DNA of 12,418 nucleotides. Origin: JAZDLO01 sp043801935 (GTDB lineage Bacteria; Actinomycetota; Thermoleophilia; RBG-16-64-13). The stretch covers positions 1 to 12,418 of the forward strand of contig JAZDLO010000181.1 in NCBI GenBank assembly GCA_043801935.1, written 5' to 3'. Position numbers and translations under genes: made by a program. This document shows positions 1 to 5,990 of this stretch, piece after piece. Numbering within the stretch: the first letter of the stretch is position 1; each line of letters opens with the position of its first letter. The notes beneath the pieces were generated by a model. That model had not been told where the DNA came from. It searched no databases and worked only from the letters and a program-made list of their open reading frames with translations.

Positions 1-231
1 AGCGAAGGACGCCGTCTTGAACGAGCTGGGAGCGAGGACGTCAATGGGAGGGACCTCCGGGAGCGCCGTGGCAGCCGCGGGCCCGGTGATGTCCGTCCCC
101 GCATCGGGAGTCCCAACGCCCCCACAGCCGCTGACGAAACCGCCCAGCCCGAGTCCCAGACCGATGGCGGCCACTGCCAACCCCGCCATTCGTGGAAACC
201 ACCAACGCGTGAACTCCTTTGATCCTGACAA
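1..231 (-). CDS. Partial lipoprotein of unknown function (N-terminus only)
   Basis: The gene runs off the left edge, so only about 77 N-terminal residues are visible. They form a lipoprotein signal peptide: a basic start (KEFTRWWFPR), a hydrophobic stretch (AGLAVAAIGLGLGGF) and a lipobox-like VSGC whose Cys would be lipidated. A Gly/Pro/Ala-rich linker follows, ending PPIDVLAPSSFKTASFA at the edge. I chose the TTG at 231 because it supplies the basic n-region and is preceded in frame by a TAG; the ATG at 189 is the alternative and would shorten the n-region. The ribosome site is weak (AGAGAG). The final residues loosely resemble the lead-in to the MsrA active site (TATFA-x-GCFW), so an exported methionine sulfoxide reductase is possible, but the diagnostic residues lie outside the window. 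Export is well supported; the function is not. Confidence 0.6.
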   Translation of the reverse strand, partial: MSGSKEFTRWWFPRMAGLAVAAIGLGLGLGGFVSGCGGVGTPDAGTDITGPAAATALPEVPPIDVLAPSSFKTASFA

Positions 232-287
232 TGCTGCCTACTCTCTCTGAGGTTGCCGCGGCGGCCTGACTGCCCGCCACGCTCGGT

Positions 288-298
288 GCGCATTGCGC
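288..298. promoter_or_regulatory. 11-base palindrome at the presumed transcription start
   Basis: GCGCA-T-TGCGC is a perfect inverted repeat lying 7-17 bases downstream of the TATACT box on the minus strand, where transcription would begin. That is a common place for a repressor site. It is short and GC-rich, so chance is a real alternative. Confidence 0.2.
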
Positions 299-304
299 CA
301 AGAG

Positions 305-310
305 AGTATA
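305..310 (-). promoter_or_regulatory. Putative -10 box upstream of the lipoprotein gene
   Basis: Read on the minus strand these bases are TATACT, close to the sigma-70-type -10 consensus. It lies about 75 bases before the TTG start of the lipoprotein gene. No good -35 hexamer is visible at 16-18 bases (the best is GGCACC), so the call rests on the -10 box alone. Confidence 0.3.
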
Positions 311-394
311 CCCGGATTCCTCCGCTGGGTGCCTTTCGGCGCGGCCAAGAAAGGGCCGACTAGCAGGCTAAACCGCGGCGCCCTCAATGCAGGA

Positions 395-412
395 GGGGCC
401 CGCACGGGCCCC
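395..412. terminator. GC-rich hairpin downstream of the DUF427 gene
   Basis: GGGGCCC (395-401) and GGGCCCC (406-412) form a perfect 7-bp stem with a 4-base loop, about 100 bases past the stop of the DUF427 gene on the minus strand. There is no T-run after it on the minus strand, so it may be a U-less terminator or transcript-end structure. The rest of 232-509 shows no convincing gene. Confidence 0.3.
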
Positions 413-509
413 GGAAAACCATGCGCCTTGGGCCCTCCGCTACCTTTCCCGCGTAACCCAGATCATCTCCTTGCTCGCTGCGAAAAGAGGTCGTGAACGC
501 CTGGGATGT

Positions 510-794
510 CTACGCTTCGACCCGGACACCCTTCCAGAAGGCGACATAGCCTTTGATCTGCTCGGCGGCGTCTTTGGGCTGAGGGTAGTACCAGGCTGCA
601 TTCTCGTTGATCTTGTCGCCGACCTTCACGTCGTAGTAACAAGCCGTCCCTTTCCACGGGCAGTTCGTTTGATGGTCGTTTTCCACTAGATACTCTCTGT
701 GGACCGACTCCGGCGGGAAGTAGTGGTTACCCTCCACCACGATGGTCTTATCGCTCTCAGCGAGCACCGCATCATTCCACATGGCCTTGGCCAT
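510..794 (-). CDS. DUF427 domain protein
   Basis: This 94-residue protein matches the DUF427 family (also called NTP_transf_9), small single-domain beta-rich proteins without an established biochemical role. Visible family features are the N-terminal AMWNDAVLAESDKT strand, the central YFPPESV and NCPWKGTACYYDV segments, and the C-terminal AWYYPQPKDAA-x-x-IKGYVAFWKGV. The length is normal for a whole family member. The ATG at 794 is preceded by a strong ribosome site (GGGAGGAGA) about 8-10 bases away. It lies 59 bases after the flavoprotein gene and is probably the last gene of that operon. There is no signal peptide, so it should be cytoplasmic. Family assignment is confident; function is unknown. 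Confidence 0.85.
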   Translation of the reverse strand: MAKAMWNDAVLAESDKTIVVEGNHYFPPESVHREYLVENDHQTNCPWKGTACYYDVKVGDKINENAAWYYPQPKDAAEQIKGYVAFWKGVRVEA

Positions 795-853
795 TCTCTG
801 TACTCTCCTCCCTGTTGGACAGCCACATTGCGCTCGGCCCGCCGGGGCGTCGG

Positions 854-2281
854 CTACCTTGATAGCCGCTTCAGAACGGTCCCGGTGGCCCCGCTCAGCG
901 TGCGCTGCATCTGAAGCTCGGCCGCCAACTCCATGTTGGCGAGTGAATAGGTCGGGTAAGCATGGAGGGTGCGCGCGAGGTCACCGACCTTGAATCCGTG
1001 GTCGAGCGCCAGACTCCACCCATGGATGGACTCGCCTGCCCGCCCTGACGCAACCGTTGCTCCTCGAAGCCGACCTCCCTTCAAGTAGATCAACTTGATG
1101 AAACCGTCCGTGGCGACCTCTGTCCTCGCGCGGTCGACCTTTGCCATCGGCCAGAGCGCTGTTCTCACCCGCTTCCCATATCGCAGGCGGGCTTCCTTCT
1201 CAGTCGTGCCAACGTGAGCGATCTCCGGATCGGTGAAGGTCACCCACGGCAGCGACATCCTGTCCGCGCGCGTCTTGCCGGGCAGCATAGCGTTGCGAGC
1301 GGCCACGAACCCCTGCCAGGCGGCAAGGTGCGTAAACTGATACCCCCCTGTGCAGTCGCCGACCGCGTAGATCCCACTCTGGCTGGTGCGCAGGTGCTCG
1401 TCCACTTGGATCCCCGCGGGGCTGAAGCCCACCATCGCGTTGTCGAGCTGCAGGCCTTCGATGTCGGGAACGCGGCCCGCGGCGACCAGCACGATGTCGG
1501 CCACGTACTCGCCTGCATCGGTGAATACATGGCCACCCCCGCCGTCCCGCTTCACCCCCGTAACCGGGGCTCCCAGGTCGACAGCAACACCCTCGTGCGT
1601 TAGGATCCGTTGCAGGAGGTCGGAGACCTCGGGTTCGTCGCGAGGGAGAAGCCGGTCCGCCCTGCCGACCAGTGTCACCTTCGAACCCAGGCGAGCGAAA
1701 ACCTGAGCCATCTCGCAGCCCTCGGGTCCTCCTCCGACCACCACCAGCCGACCCGGCACCGAGTCGAGATCCCACACCGTCTGATAGGTCACTACGCCCG
1801 AGGCGTTTCCGTCGGACTCCAGCATCTTCGGTTTGGCACCCGTCGCGATGATGATACGCGGGCTTGAAACGGTGCCGTCGCCGATGCTGACCCTTCGAGG
1901 ATCAAGGAAGCGAGCTTCGCCGAGGACCACGTCGATGCCCTCAGATCGCAGGACCTCGGGAGACTCCTCCCGATGCACGCGCTCCACCACGCCGCGGACG
2001 TGACTCATGATCGAGCTCCACTCCGCATCCAAGCAGCCGGGGGAAAGCCCGTAGCGCTCTGCATGACGCGCCTGAAAGGCTACCCTGGCGGTCTTCATGA
2101 TCGTCTTGCTGGGAATGCACCCCGTCCACGTGCAGTCGCCCCCGACACGGTCCCTCTCGACCAGGACTACCCGAGCTCCCAGCCGAGCCGCGAATCGGGC
2201 GGCGGTCAGGCCTGCGGACCCGGCGCCGATCACAGCGAGGTCGTACTGGTCATTGCTGCTTCTGCGCACGAGCCGGACCAC
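854..2281 (-). CDS. FAD-dependent pyridine nucleotide-disulfide oxidoreductase, class I (mercuric reductase-like)
   Basis: This 475-residue flavoenzyme has the full class I layout: an FAD-binding GAGSAG at 19-24, the redox-active pair C50/C55 in GGDCTWTGCIPSK, a second Rossmann motif GGGPEG (183-188) for NAD(P)H, the FAD motif YAVGDCTGG near 306-313, and a dimerisation domain from about 345. Such enzymes pass electrons from NAD(P)H through FAD to a disulfide or similar acceptor. The C-terminal signature reads HAYPTYSLAN (440-449) instead of the HxHPTxSE of lipoamide dehydrogenase and glutathione reductase, so the usual base (His) is Tyr and its Glu partner is Leu. It also lacks the C-terminal vicinal Cys pair of mercuric reductase. 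The substrate is therefore unknown. The start is GTG at 2281, 12 bases after the preceding gene, with GAGG just upstream; the GTG four codons later is an alternative. Confidence 0.9.
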   Translation of the reverse strand: MVRLVRRSSNDQYDLAVIGAGSAGLTAARFAARLGARVVLVERDRVGGDCTWTGCIPSKTIMKTARVAFQARHAERYGLSPGCLDAEWSSIMSHVRGVVERVHREESPEVLRSEGIDVVLGEARFLDPRRVSIGDGTVSSPRIIIATGAKPKMLESDGNASGVVTYQTVWDLDSVPGRLVVVGGGPEGCEMAQVFARLGSKVTLVGRADRLLPRDEPEVSDLLQRILTHEGVAVDLGAPVTGVKRDGGGGHVFTDAGEYVADIVLVAAGRVPDIEGLQLDNAMVGFSPAGIQVDEHLRTSQSGIYAVGDCTGGYQFTHLAAWQGFVAARNAMLPGKTRADRMSLPWVTFTDPEIAHVGTTEKEARLRYGKRVRTALWPMAKVDRARTEVATDGFIKLIYLKGGRLRGATVASGRAGESIHGWSLALDHGFKVGDLARTLHAYPTYSLANMELAAELQMQRTLSGATGTVLKRLSR

Positions 2282-2293
2282 GAGCCCTCAGCC

Positions 2294-3364
2294 TCAGCCT
2301 TGCGTATGGTCGGGGGGCAAGCCAAGCCGCTTCAGCAAAAAGCCGGCGTAGAAGGACTCCCACGCGATCCCTGGAGCTTCGCGCTCCCGGGCGTCCGACG
2401 CCTCAGCCAGGAGCCGGCCAAGGGGTTCCGAGCCGATAGCTTTTCCGAGCAGCCCCTCCAGGGCGGGGCACGCCCTCCCCCCGTACCACTGCGCCCAATC
2501 GGCGTCCACTCCCCCCGAGCTGGCAAAGGCTCGGTGATGGGCCTGCCCGGTCGCCCGCAGAAGGGCCTGGATCGAGATCTCCACGTCTGACGCCACCGAT
2601 CCGGTCGCCCCGGCGAGGCTCACGATCTCCTCCTGTGCGAACAGGAGAATAGGCTCGAACCCCAGCCGCGGACCGGCCACCAGTTGCGGGGGCACGCCGA
2701 TGTCACCAACGTAAAGATCGCCGACGTAGTCTCCTGCCCCAGTGGCGAGAAGCCCCGTCTTGGGATAGGCCAGCGTGAGCGTAGCCCGGGCTCGGATCAT
2801 CGGTCCGCCGACCGCGCCGAAGGTCGTGTCCAGACCGGAAGGCACATCCAGACTGAGGATCGGCGCTTCCACCGAGTGCGCCCACCTGATGAGTTCCGCG
2901 GCCTCCCCCATAGGCGCCGCCTCAAGACCGTAGCCGATGATCGAGTCGAGCACGACGCCGAAGCGCGAATCGTCTTCGCCTGATCGGTCTCGGCCTGATT
3001 GGCGGATGTCGACCGCATCGAGCGTGGAGACAGGAATGCCAAGGCGCAGAACCGCAGCAAGCTGGTGTGCAGGCACGTTCCTGTAGGTGTCGGCCGACCG
3101 GCTCAAGACGACCTGCACGCGGGCCCCCCAGCAATGCAGACGCCTCGCCGCCACCAGCCCTCCCCCGCCGTTGCCGCCGGCGCCTACGAGGACCAGGACC
3201 CGCCGGCCTCGCGGGTCACCTCCCAGGAAGAGGTTCTGTGCCAGCAGGGCCAGCTGCCGGCCCGCGTTCTCCATCATCTGGACCAGGTCCATCTGGTAGT
3301 CCTCGATCATCGACCGATCGACCTCTCGCATCTGGTCCACCGTGAGAACCGGCACCTTGGTCAT
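2294..3364 (-). CDS. nnr: NAD(P)H-hydrate epimerase (YjeF_N domain) with extra C-terminal domain
   Basis: Residues 1-250 match the YjeF N-terminal domain, which interconverts R and S forms of hydrated NAD(P)H so that the dehydratase can repair them. Seen are LTVDQMREVDRSMIEDY (7-23), the nucleotide-binding loop VLVGAGGNGGGGLVAARRL (58-76), a variant of the usual GxGNNGGDG, then VVLDSIIGYGL (137-147), SLDVPSGLDTTFG (171-183) and ATLTLAYPKTGL (194-205). The usual second half, the ADP-dependent (S)-NAD(P)HX dehydratase, is absent. Instead residues 258-347 form a predicted helical segment with AHHRAF, DADWAQWYGG and WESFYAGFLL motifs that I cannot name. I chose the ATG at 3364 because AAGGGGGAA sits just before it and family homology starts there; the frame stays open to 3478 but that extension looks non-coding. 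It is the first gene of the operon with the flavoprotein 12 bases downstream. Confidence 0.85.
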   Translation of the reverse strand: MTKVPVLTVDQMREVDRSMIEDYQMDLVQMMENAGRQLALLAQNLFLGGDPRGRRVLVLVGAGGNGGGGLVAARRLHCWGARVQVVLSRSADTYRNVPAHQLAAVLRLGIPVSTLDAVDIRQSGRDRSGEDDSRFGVVLDSIIGYGLEAAPMGEAAELIRWAHSVEAPILSLDVPSGLDTTFGAVGGPMIRARATLTLAYPKTGLLATGAGDYVGDLYVGDIGVPPQLVAGPRLGFEPILLFAQEEIVSLAGATGSVASDVEISIQALLRATGQAHHRAFASSGGVDADWAQWYGGRACPALEGLLGKAIGSEPLGRLLAEASDAREREAPGIAWESFYAGFLLKRLGLPPDHTQG

Positions 3365-3618
3365 CTGCTTCCCCCTTGCGTGGAAATAGGAAGGTCCGGC
3401 CGCGACGCCCTCATTGGTGATGATTCCCCCCAACGTGTACGCGGGAAACCGCCGGGCTCGCGTACGTGCGACGTGCATTTGCGTTTCGCAGTCGCGCTCG
3501 CGGCAGGCAACGGTCGGACACGTGGAGAGATGCGAGCGCCGCCTCCGGCCTTCAGGCGTTTGCTACCGCACTGCCGAGGGGAGAAGGAGCGAGAGACACA
3601 CCGATCCTTGGAGAGCCC
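3365..3618. promoter_or_regulatory. Divergent intergenic region between nnr and the selenoprotein gene
   Basis: These 254 bases separate two divergent genes and must hold promoters for both, unless a gene on either side is served from elsewhere. I found no hexamer pair good enough to name. The clearest structure is an inverted repeat, GTACGCG (3437-3443) and CGCGTAC (3459-3465), with a 15-base spacer; pairing extends outward by two G-T wobbles and a C-G. It could be an operator or an RNA hairpin. Confidence 0.35.
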
Positions 3619-4200
3619 ATGAACGCGCCGGACGAATCATCGCCTCGGCCGCTGCAGATCGGCAATACGGCTCCGTCATTCAGTCTTCCCACTGTTGATG
3701 GCCGCGTCGTTTCTCTCGAGGATGCGCTGCAGAACGGCCACAGCGCCGTGCTCGTATTCCTCCGGCACCCGGGCTGACTGCCCTGCCGCGAGCACGTGGC
3801 GCAGTTGCGCCGGCATCAACAGGACCTGGCGCAAGCGAAGGCGAACGTCCTTCTGGTTTCCTTCTCGAGCGCAGCCAAGATGAAGGTGTGGCTGGAGGAG
3901 ACAGAGTCACCCTTTCCTGTGCTACTTGATCAGCATCGCGACGTGTACAGGGCCTATGGCCTGCGGCACTCCCTGGTGCACTCCTGGAACCTGAGGACGA
4001 TCCGAGCCTATATCGAGCTGGAGAGAGCCGGACGAAAGTGGCGGGGCATCCAGGATGATTCCGCTCAGTTAGGCGGCGACTTCATAGTAGATACGACAGG
4101 CTTCGTCCGCTTGGCCCATCGGAGTAGGGACCCTGTGGATCGGCCGGACGTGGGTGAGTTGCTGCGGATACTTCGCGGTCTCGCGCCGACGGTCGGCTAG
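3619..4200 (+). CDS. Selenocysteine-containing peroxiredoxin-like protein (AhpC/TSA_2, SelU/PRXL2-like), TGA read as Sec53
   Basis: The frame begins at ATG 3619, five bases after a GGAG ribosome site, and gives 193 residues if the single in-frame TGA at 3775-3777 is read through. The TGA is codon 53 in VLVFLRHPG-U-LPC-REH. In thioredoxin-fold relatives this position is the attacking Cys of a CxxC pair (FLRHxGCxxCREH), so the protein would have a UxxC centre with C56 as resolving residue; there is no other Cys. Family features continue after the TGA: VLLVSFSS (77-84), PFPVLLDQHRDVYRAYGL (98-115), QLGGDFIVDTTG (150-161) and AHRSRDPVDRPDVGELL (167-182). Length is typical of the family. The likely role is thiol-dependent peroxide or disulfide reduction in the cytoplasm, as no signal peptide is seen. 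A sequencing error or a true nonsense mutation is the alternative, but the position at the catalytic residue argues against both. Supply of selABCD genes cannot be checked here. Confidence 0.85.
3775..3807 (+). promoter_or_regulatory. Candidate bacterial SECIS hairpin, including the TGA codon
   Basis: ACTGC (3777-3781) pairs perfectly with GCAGT (3801-3805), extended at the base by two wobble pairs with T3775 and G3776. After a C-C mismatch, C3783, T3784 and G3785 pair with G3799, G3798 and T3797, and C3787-G3788 pair with C3795-G3796, leaving apical loop CGAGCA (3789-3794) with G as its second base. Having UGA at the base of the stem is like E. coli fdhF. The loop starts only 11 bases after the TGA, shorter than the usual bacterial spacing. 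It was folded by eye. Confidence 0.4.
3805..3834 (+). promoter_or_regulatory. Alternative SECIS-like hairpin downstream of the TGA
   Basis: TTGCGCC (3805-3811) pairs perfectly with GGCGCAA (3828-3834), plus a G-T wobble (3812/3827). This leaves a 14-base loop starting with G, 35 bases after the TGA. Spacing and the leading G fit published bacterial SECIS patterns, though the loop is large. It shares only the base of its stem with the first hairpin. GC-rich coding DNA often gives stems of this size by chance. Confidence 0.35.
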
Positions 4201-4333
4201 ACAAGAGCCGATCAGCCCGGGCGAGACGACGGCGGTGGACAGTTCATCGGTCTACTCATCCGTCGAGACACCGGGAAAGCTCAATCCGTTGCGCGACTGA
4301 ACTGCATCGTTCACCCCACGGGTAGATTCGGCT
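4201..4333. other. Convergent intergenic region
   Basis: This gap lies between the 3' ends of the selenoprotein gene (plus) and pgi (minus). No classical terminator with a T-run is visible. Two weak inverted repeats occur: CGACGG (4227-4232) with CCGTCG (4260-4265), and AGAGCCGA (4204-4211) with TCGGCTCT (4328-4335), which frames the whole gap and overlaps the pgi stop codon. Either might help end transcription from both sides. Confidence 0.3.
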
Positions 4334-5974
4334 CTAGCCACCCACAACCCGCGTCTGGCGGTACCGGCGGATCAGCGCATTCGTGGAAGTGTCGTGGGTG
4401 AGATCAGGCTCGTCTTCGCCACCCAGCTCGGGGATAATGCGAGCGGCCAGGATCTTGCCGAGCTCCACTCCCCATTGGTCGAACGAGTCGATGCCCCAGA
4501 CGGCTCCCTGCGTGAACACGCTGTGCTCGTACAGTGCAACCAGACTTCCCAGAGTCCGCGGGTCCAGCCGTTCGGCCAGGATGACGTTCGTGGGCCGATT
4601 GCCTTCCATCACCCGGAAGGGGATCTGGGCAGCATCCGACCCCTCGGCGGCGAGCTCCTCGAGAGTCCTGCCGAACGCCAGAGCCTCCGCCTGGGCGAAC
4701 AGGTTGGCCATTAGGAGATCGTGATGGTGCGACAGCGGTGAGAGCGGCCGCCGGAAGCCGATCAGATCGCACGGTACGAGCTTTGTCCCTTGATGGATCA
4801 GCTGGTAGAAGGAGTGCTGACCATCGGTTCCTGGTTCACCCCAGATGATGGGGCCCGTCTGGTAGCCCACGGGGTGGGCTTCCAGATCCACGTGCTTCCC
4901 GTTGCTCTCCATCTGCAGTTGCTGCAGATAGGCGGGGAGGCGCGCCAAAGCCCGCGAGTAAGGTAGGACCGCCACTGTCTCCGCGCCGAAGAAGTTGTTG
5001 TACCAGACCGTCAACAGTCCCATGAGCACCGGGAGATTCCGGTCGAACGGGGCGGTGCGGAAATGCTCGTCCATCGCATTGAACCCGGCAAGCATGTCCC
5101 GGTAATTCTCGGGCCCGATGGCGATCATCGTGGAGAGACCTATCGCCGAATCCATGGAATAGCGACCACCCACCCAGTCCCAGAATCCGAACATGTTGGC
5201 GGTCCCGATACCGAACTTCTGCACCTCTTCTGCGTTGGTCGAGATCGCCACAAAGTGTTTGGCAACGGCCGCGTCGGCACCCAAGGCATCGACCACCCAC
5301 GCCCGGGCGGTGCGCGCATTCGTCATGGTCTCAAGCGTGGTGAAGGTTTTGGACGACACGATGAAGAGGGTTTCGGACGGGTCAAGGTCGTTCGTCGCCT
5401 CGATGAAGGCCGCACCGTCCACATTCGCTATGAAACGGAAATCCATGTCTCGCAGACTGTAGGGTCGCAACGCGAGGTAGGCCATCTCGGGGCCCAGGTA
5501 CGACCCACCGATGCCGATGTTGACGACCGTCCTCATGCGCTTGCCCGTGTAGCCCTTCCAACCACCGTTGCGCACCTGAGTCGCGAAGTCTGTCATCCGG
5601 TCGAGCACCGCGTGGACATCGGGTACGACGTCGTGACCATCCACGAGGAAGTGCGCGCCTCGGGGGGCGCGCAGCGCCACGTGGAGGACAGCGCGCTCTT
5701 CGCTGACGTTGATCTTGTCTCCCCGGAGCATGGCGTCGCGTCGCTCGGCCACCCCCCGCTCGCTCGCAAGTCGAAGCAGCAACATCACCGTCTCGTCCGT
5801 GATGCGGTTCTTGGAGTAGTCGAGATACAGCCCCGCTCCCTCTGCGACCATGCGCTCGCCGCGTCCGGGGTCTTCTGCGAACAGGTCGCGCAGATGCACT
5901 GCCCTCATCTGCTCGTAGTGGGCTTCGAGCGCCCTCCAGGCGGGGGCGTCGGTCAGTCGAGACGTGCCCCTCAT
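4334..5974 (-). CDS. pgi: Glucose-6-phosphate isomerase
   Basis: This 546-residue protein converts glucose 6-phosphate to fructose 6-phosphate, joining glycolysis/gluconeogenesis to the pentose phosphate pathway. It is full length and shows the long-form PGI signatures: VNIGIGGSYLGP (151-162), SSKTFTTLETMTNA (207-220) for the phosphate, GGRYSMDSAIGLS (269-281) with R271, QMESNGKHVD (354-363) with catalytic Glu356, GTDGQHSFYQLIHQGT (382-397) with ring-opening His387, and WGVELGK (501-507) with Lys507. The ATG at 5974 follows a near-perfect AAGGAGG site with a 6-base gap. It is the last gene of the operon, 16 bases after transaldolase. All key residues are present, so the call is firm. Confidence 0.98.
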   Translation of the reverse strand: MRGTSRLTDAPAWRALEAHYEQMRAVHLRDLFAEDPGRGERMVAEGAGLYLDYSKNRITDETVMLLLRLASERGVAERRDAMLRGDKINVSEERAVLHVALRAPRGAHFLVDGHDVVPDVHAVLDRMTDFATQVRNGGWKGYTGKRMRTVVNIGIGGSYLGPEMAYLALRPYSLRDMDFRFIANVDGAAFIEATNDLDPSETLFIVSSKTFTTLETMTNARTARAWVVDALGADAAVAKHFVAISTNAEEVQKFGIGTANMFGFWDWVGGRYSMDSAIGLSTMIAIGPENYRDMLAGFNAMDEHFRTAPFDRNLPVLMGLLTVWYNNFFGAETVAVLPYSRALARLPAYLQQLQMESNGKHVDLEAHPVGYQTGPIIWGEPGTDGQHSFYQLIHQGTKLVPCDLIGFRRPLSPLSHHHDLLMANLFAQAEALAFGRTLEELAAEGSDAAQIPFRVMEGNRPTNVILAERLDPRTLGSLVALYEHSVFTQGAVWGIDSFDQWGVELGKILAARIIPELGGEDEPDLTHDTSTNALIRRYRQTRVVGG

Positions 5975-5990
5975 ATCAAGCCTCCTTGCT

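Noticed and set aside
17..250. Plus-strand Pro/Ser-rich small protein
   Set aside because: The opposite strand encodes a clear lipoprotein signal peptide; this frame is low-complexity antisense with no ribosome site.
854..2281. Mercuric reductase (merA)
   Set aside because: No N-terminal HMA domain, no C-terminal Cys pair and no mer genes nearby; only the general flavoprotein fold and redox pair are shared.
1973..2590. 205-residue plus-strand reading frame
   Set aside because: It spans the junction of two well-supported minus-strand genes and shows no family features.
3365..3478. N-terminal extension of the epimerase
   Set aside because: The frame is open, but the extension is unlike the family and the ATG at 3364 has a strong ribosome site.
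3466..3777. Separate short protein ending at the TGA
   Set aside because: Its last 53 codons (3619-3777) are the N-terminal part of the peroxiredoxin-like protein and would end just before the active-site residue; the upstream part (3466-3618) lacks a ribosome site and family similarity.
3796..4200. Independent gene starting at GTG 3796 after the TGA
   Set aside because: No ribosome site precedes it and it would lack the first strand and active site of the thioredoxin fold; it is the same protein after the Sec codon.
3619..4200. Pseudogene inactivated by a nonsense mutation
   Set aside because: There is only one stop, exactly at the catalytic Cys position, with no frameshift and intact downstream motifs; recoding explains this better, although it is not proven here.
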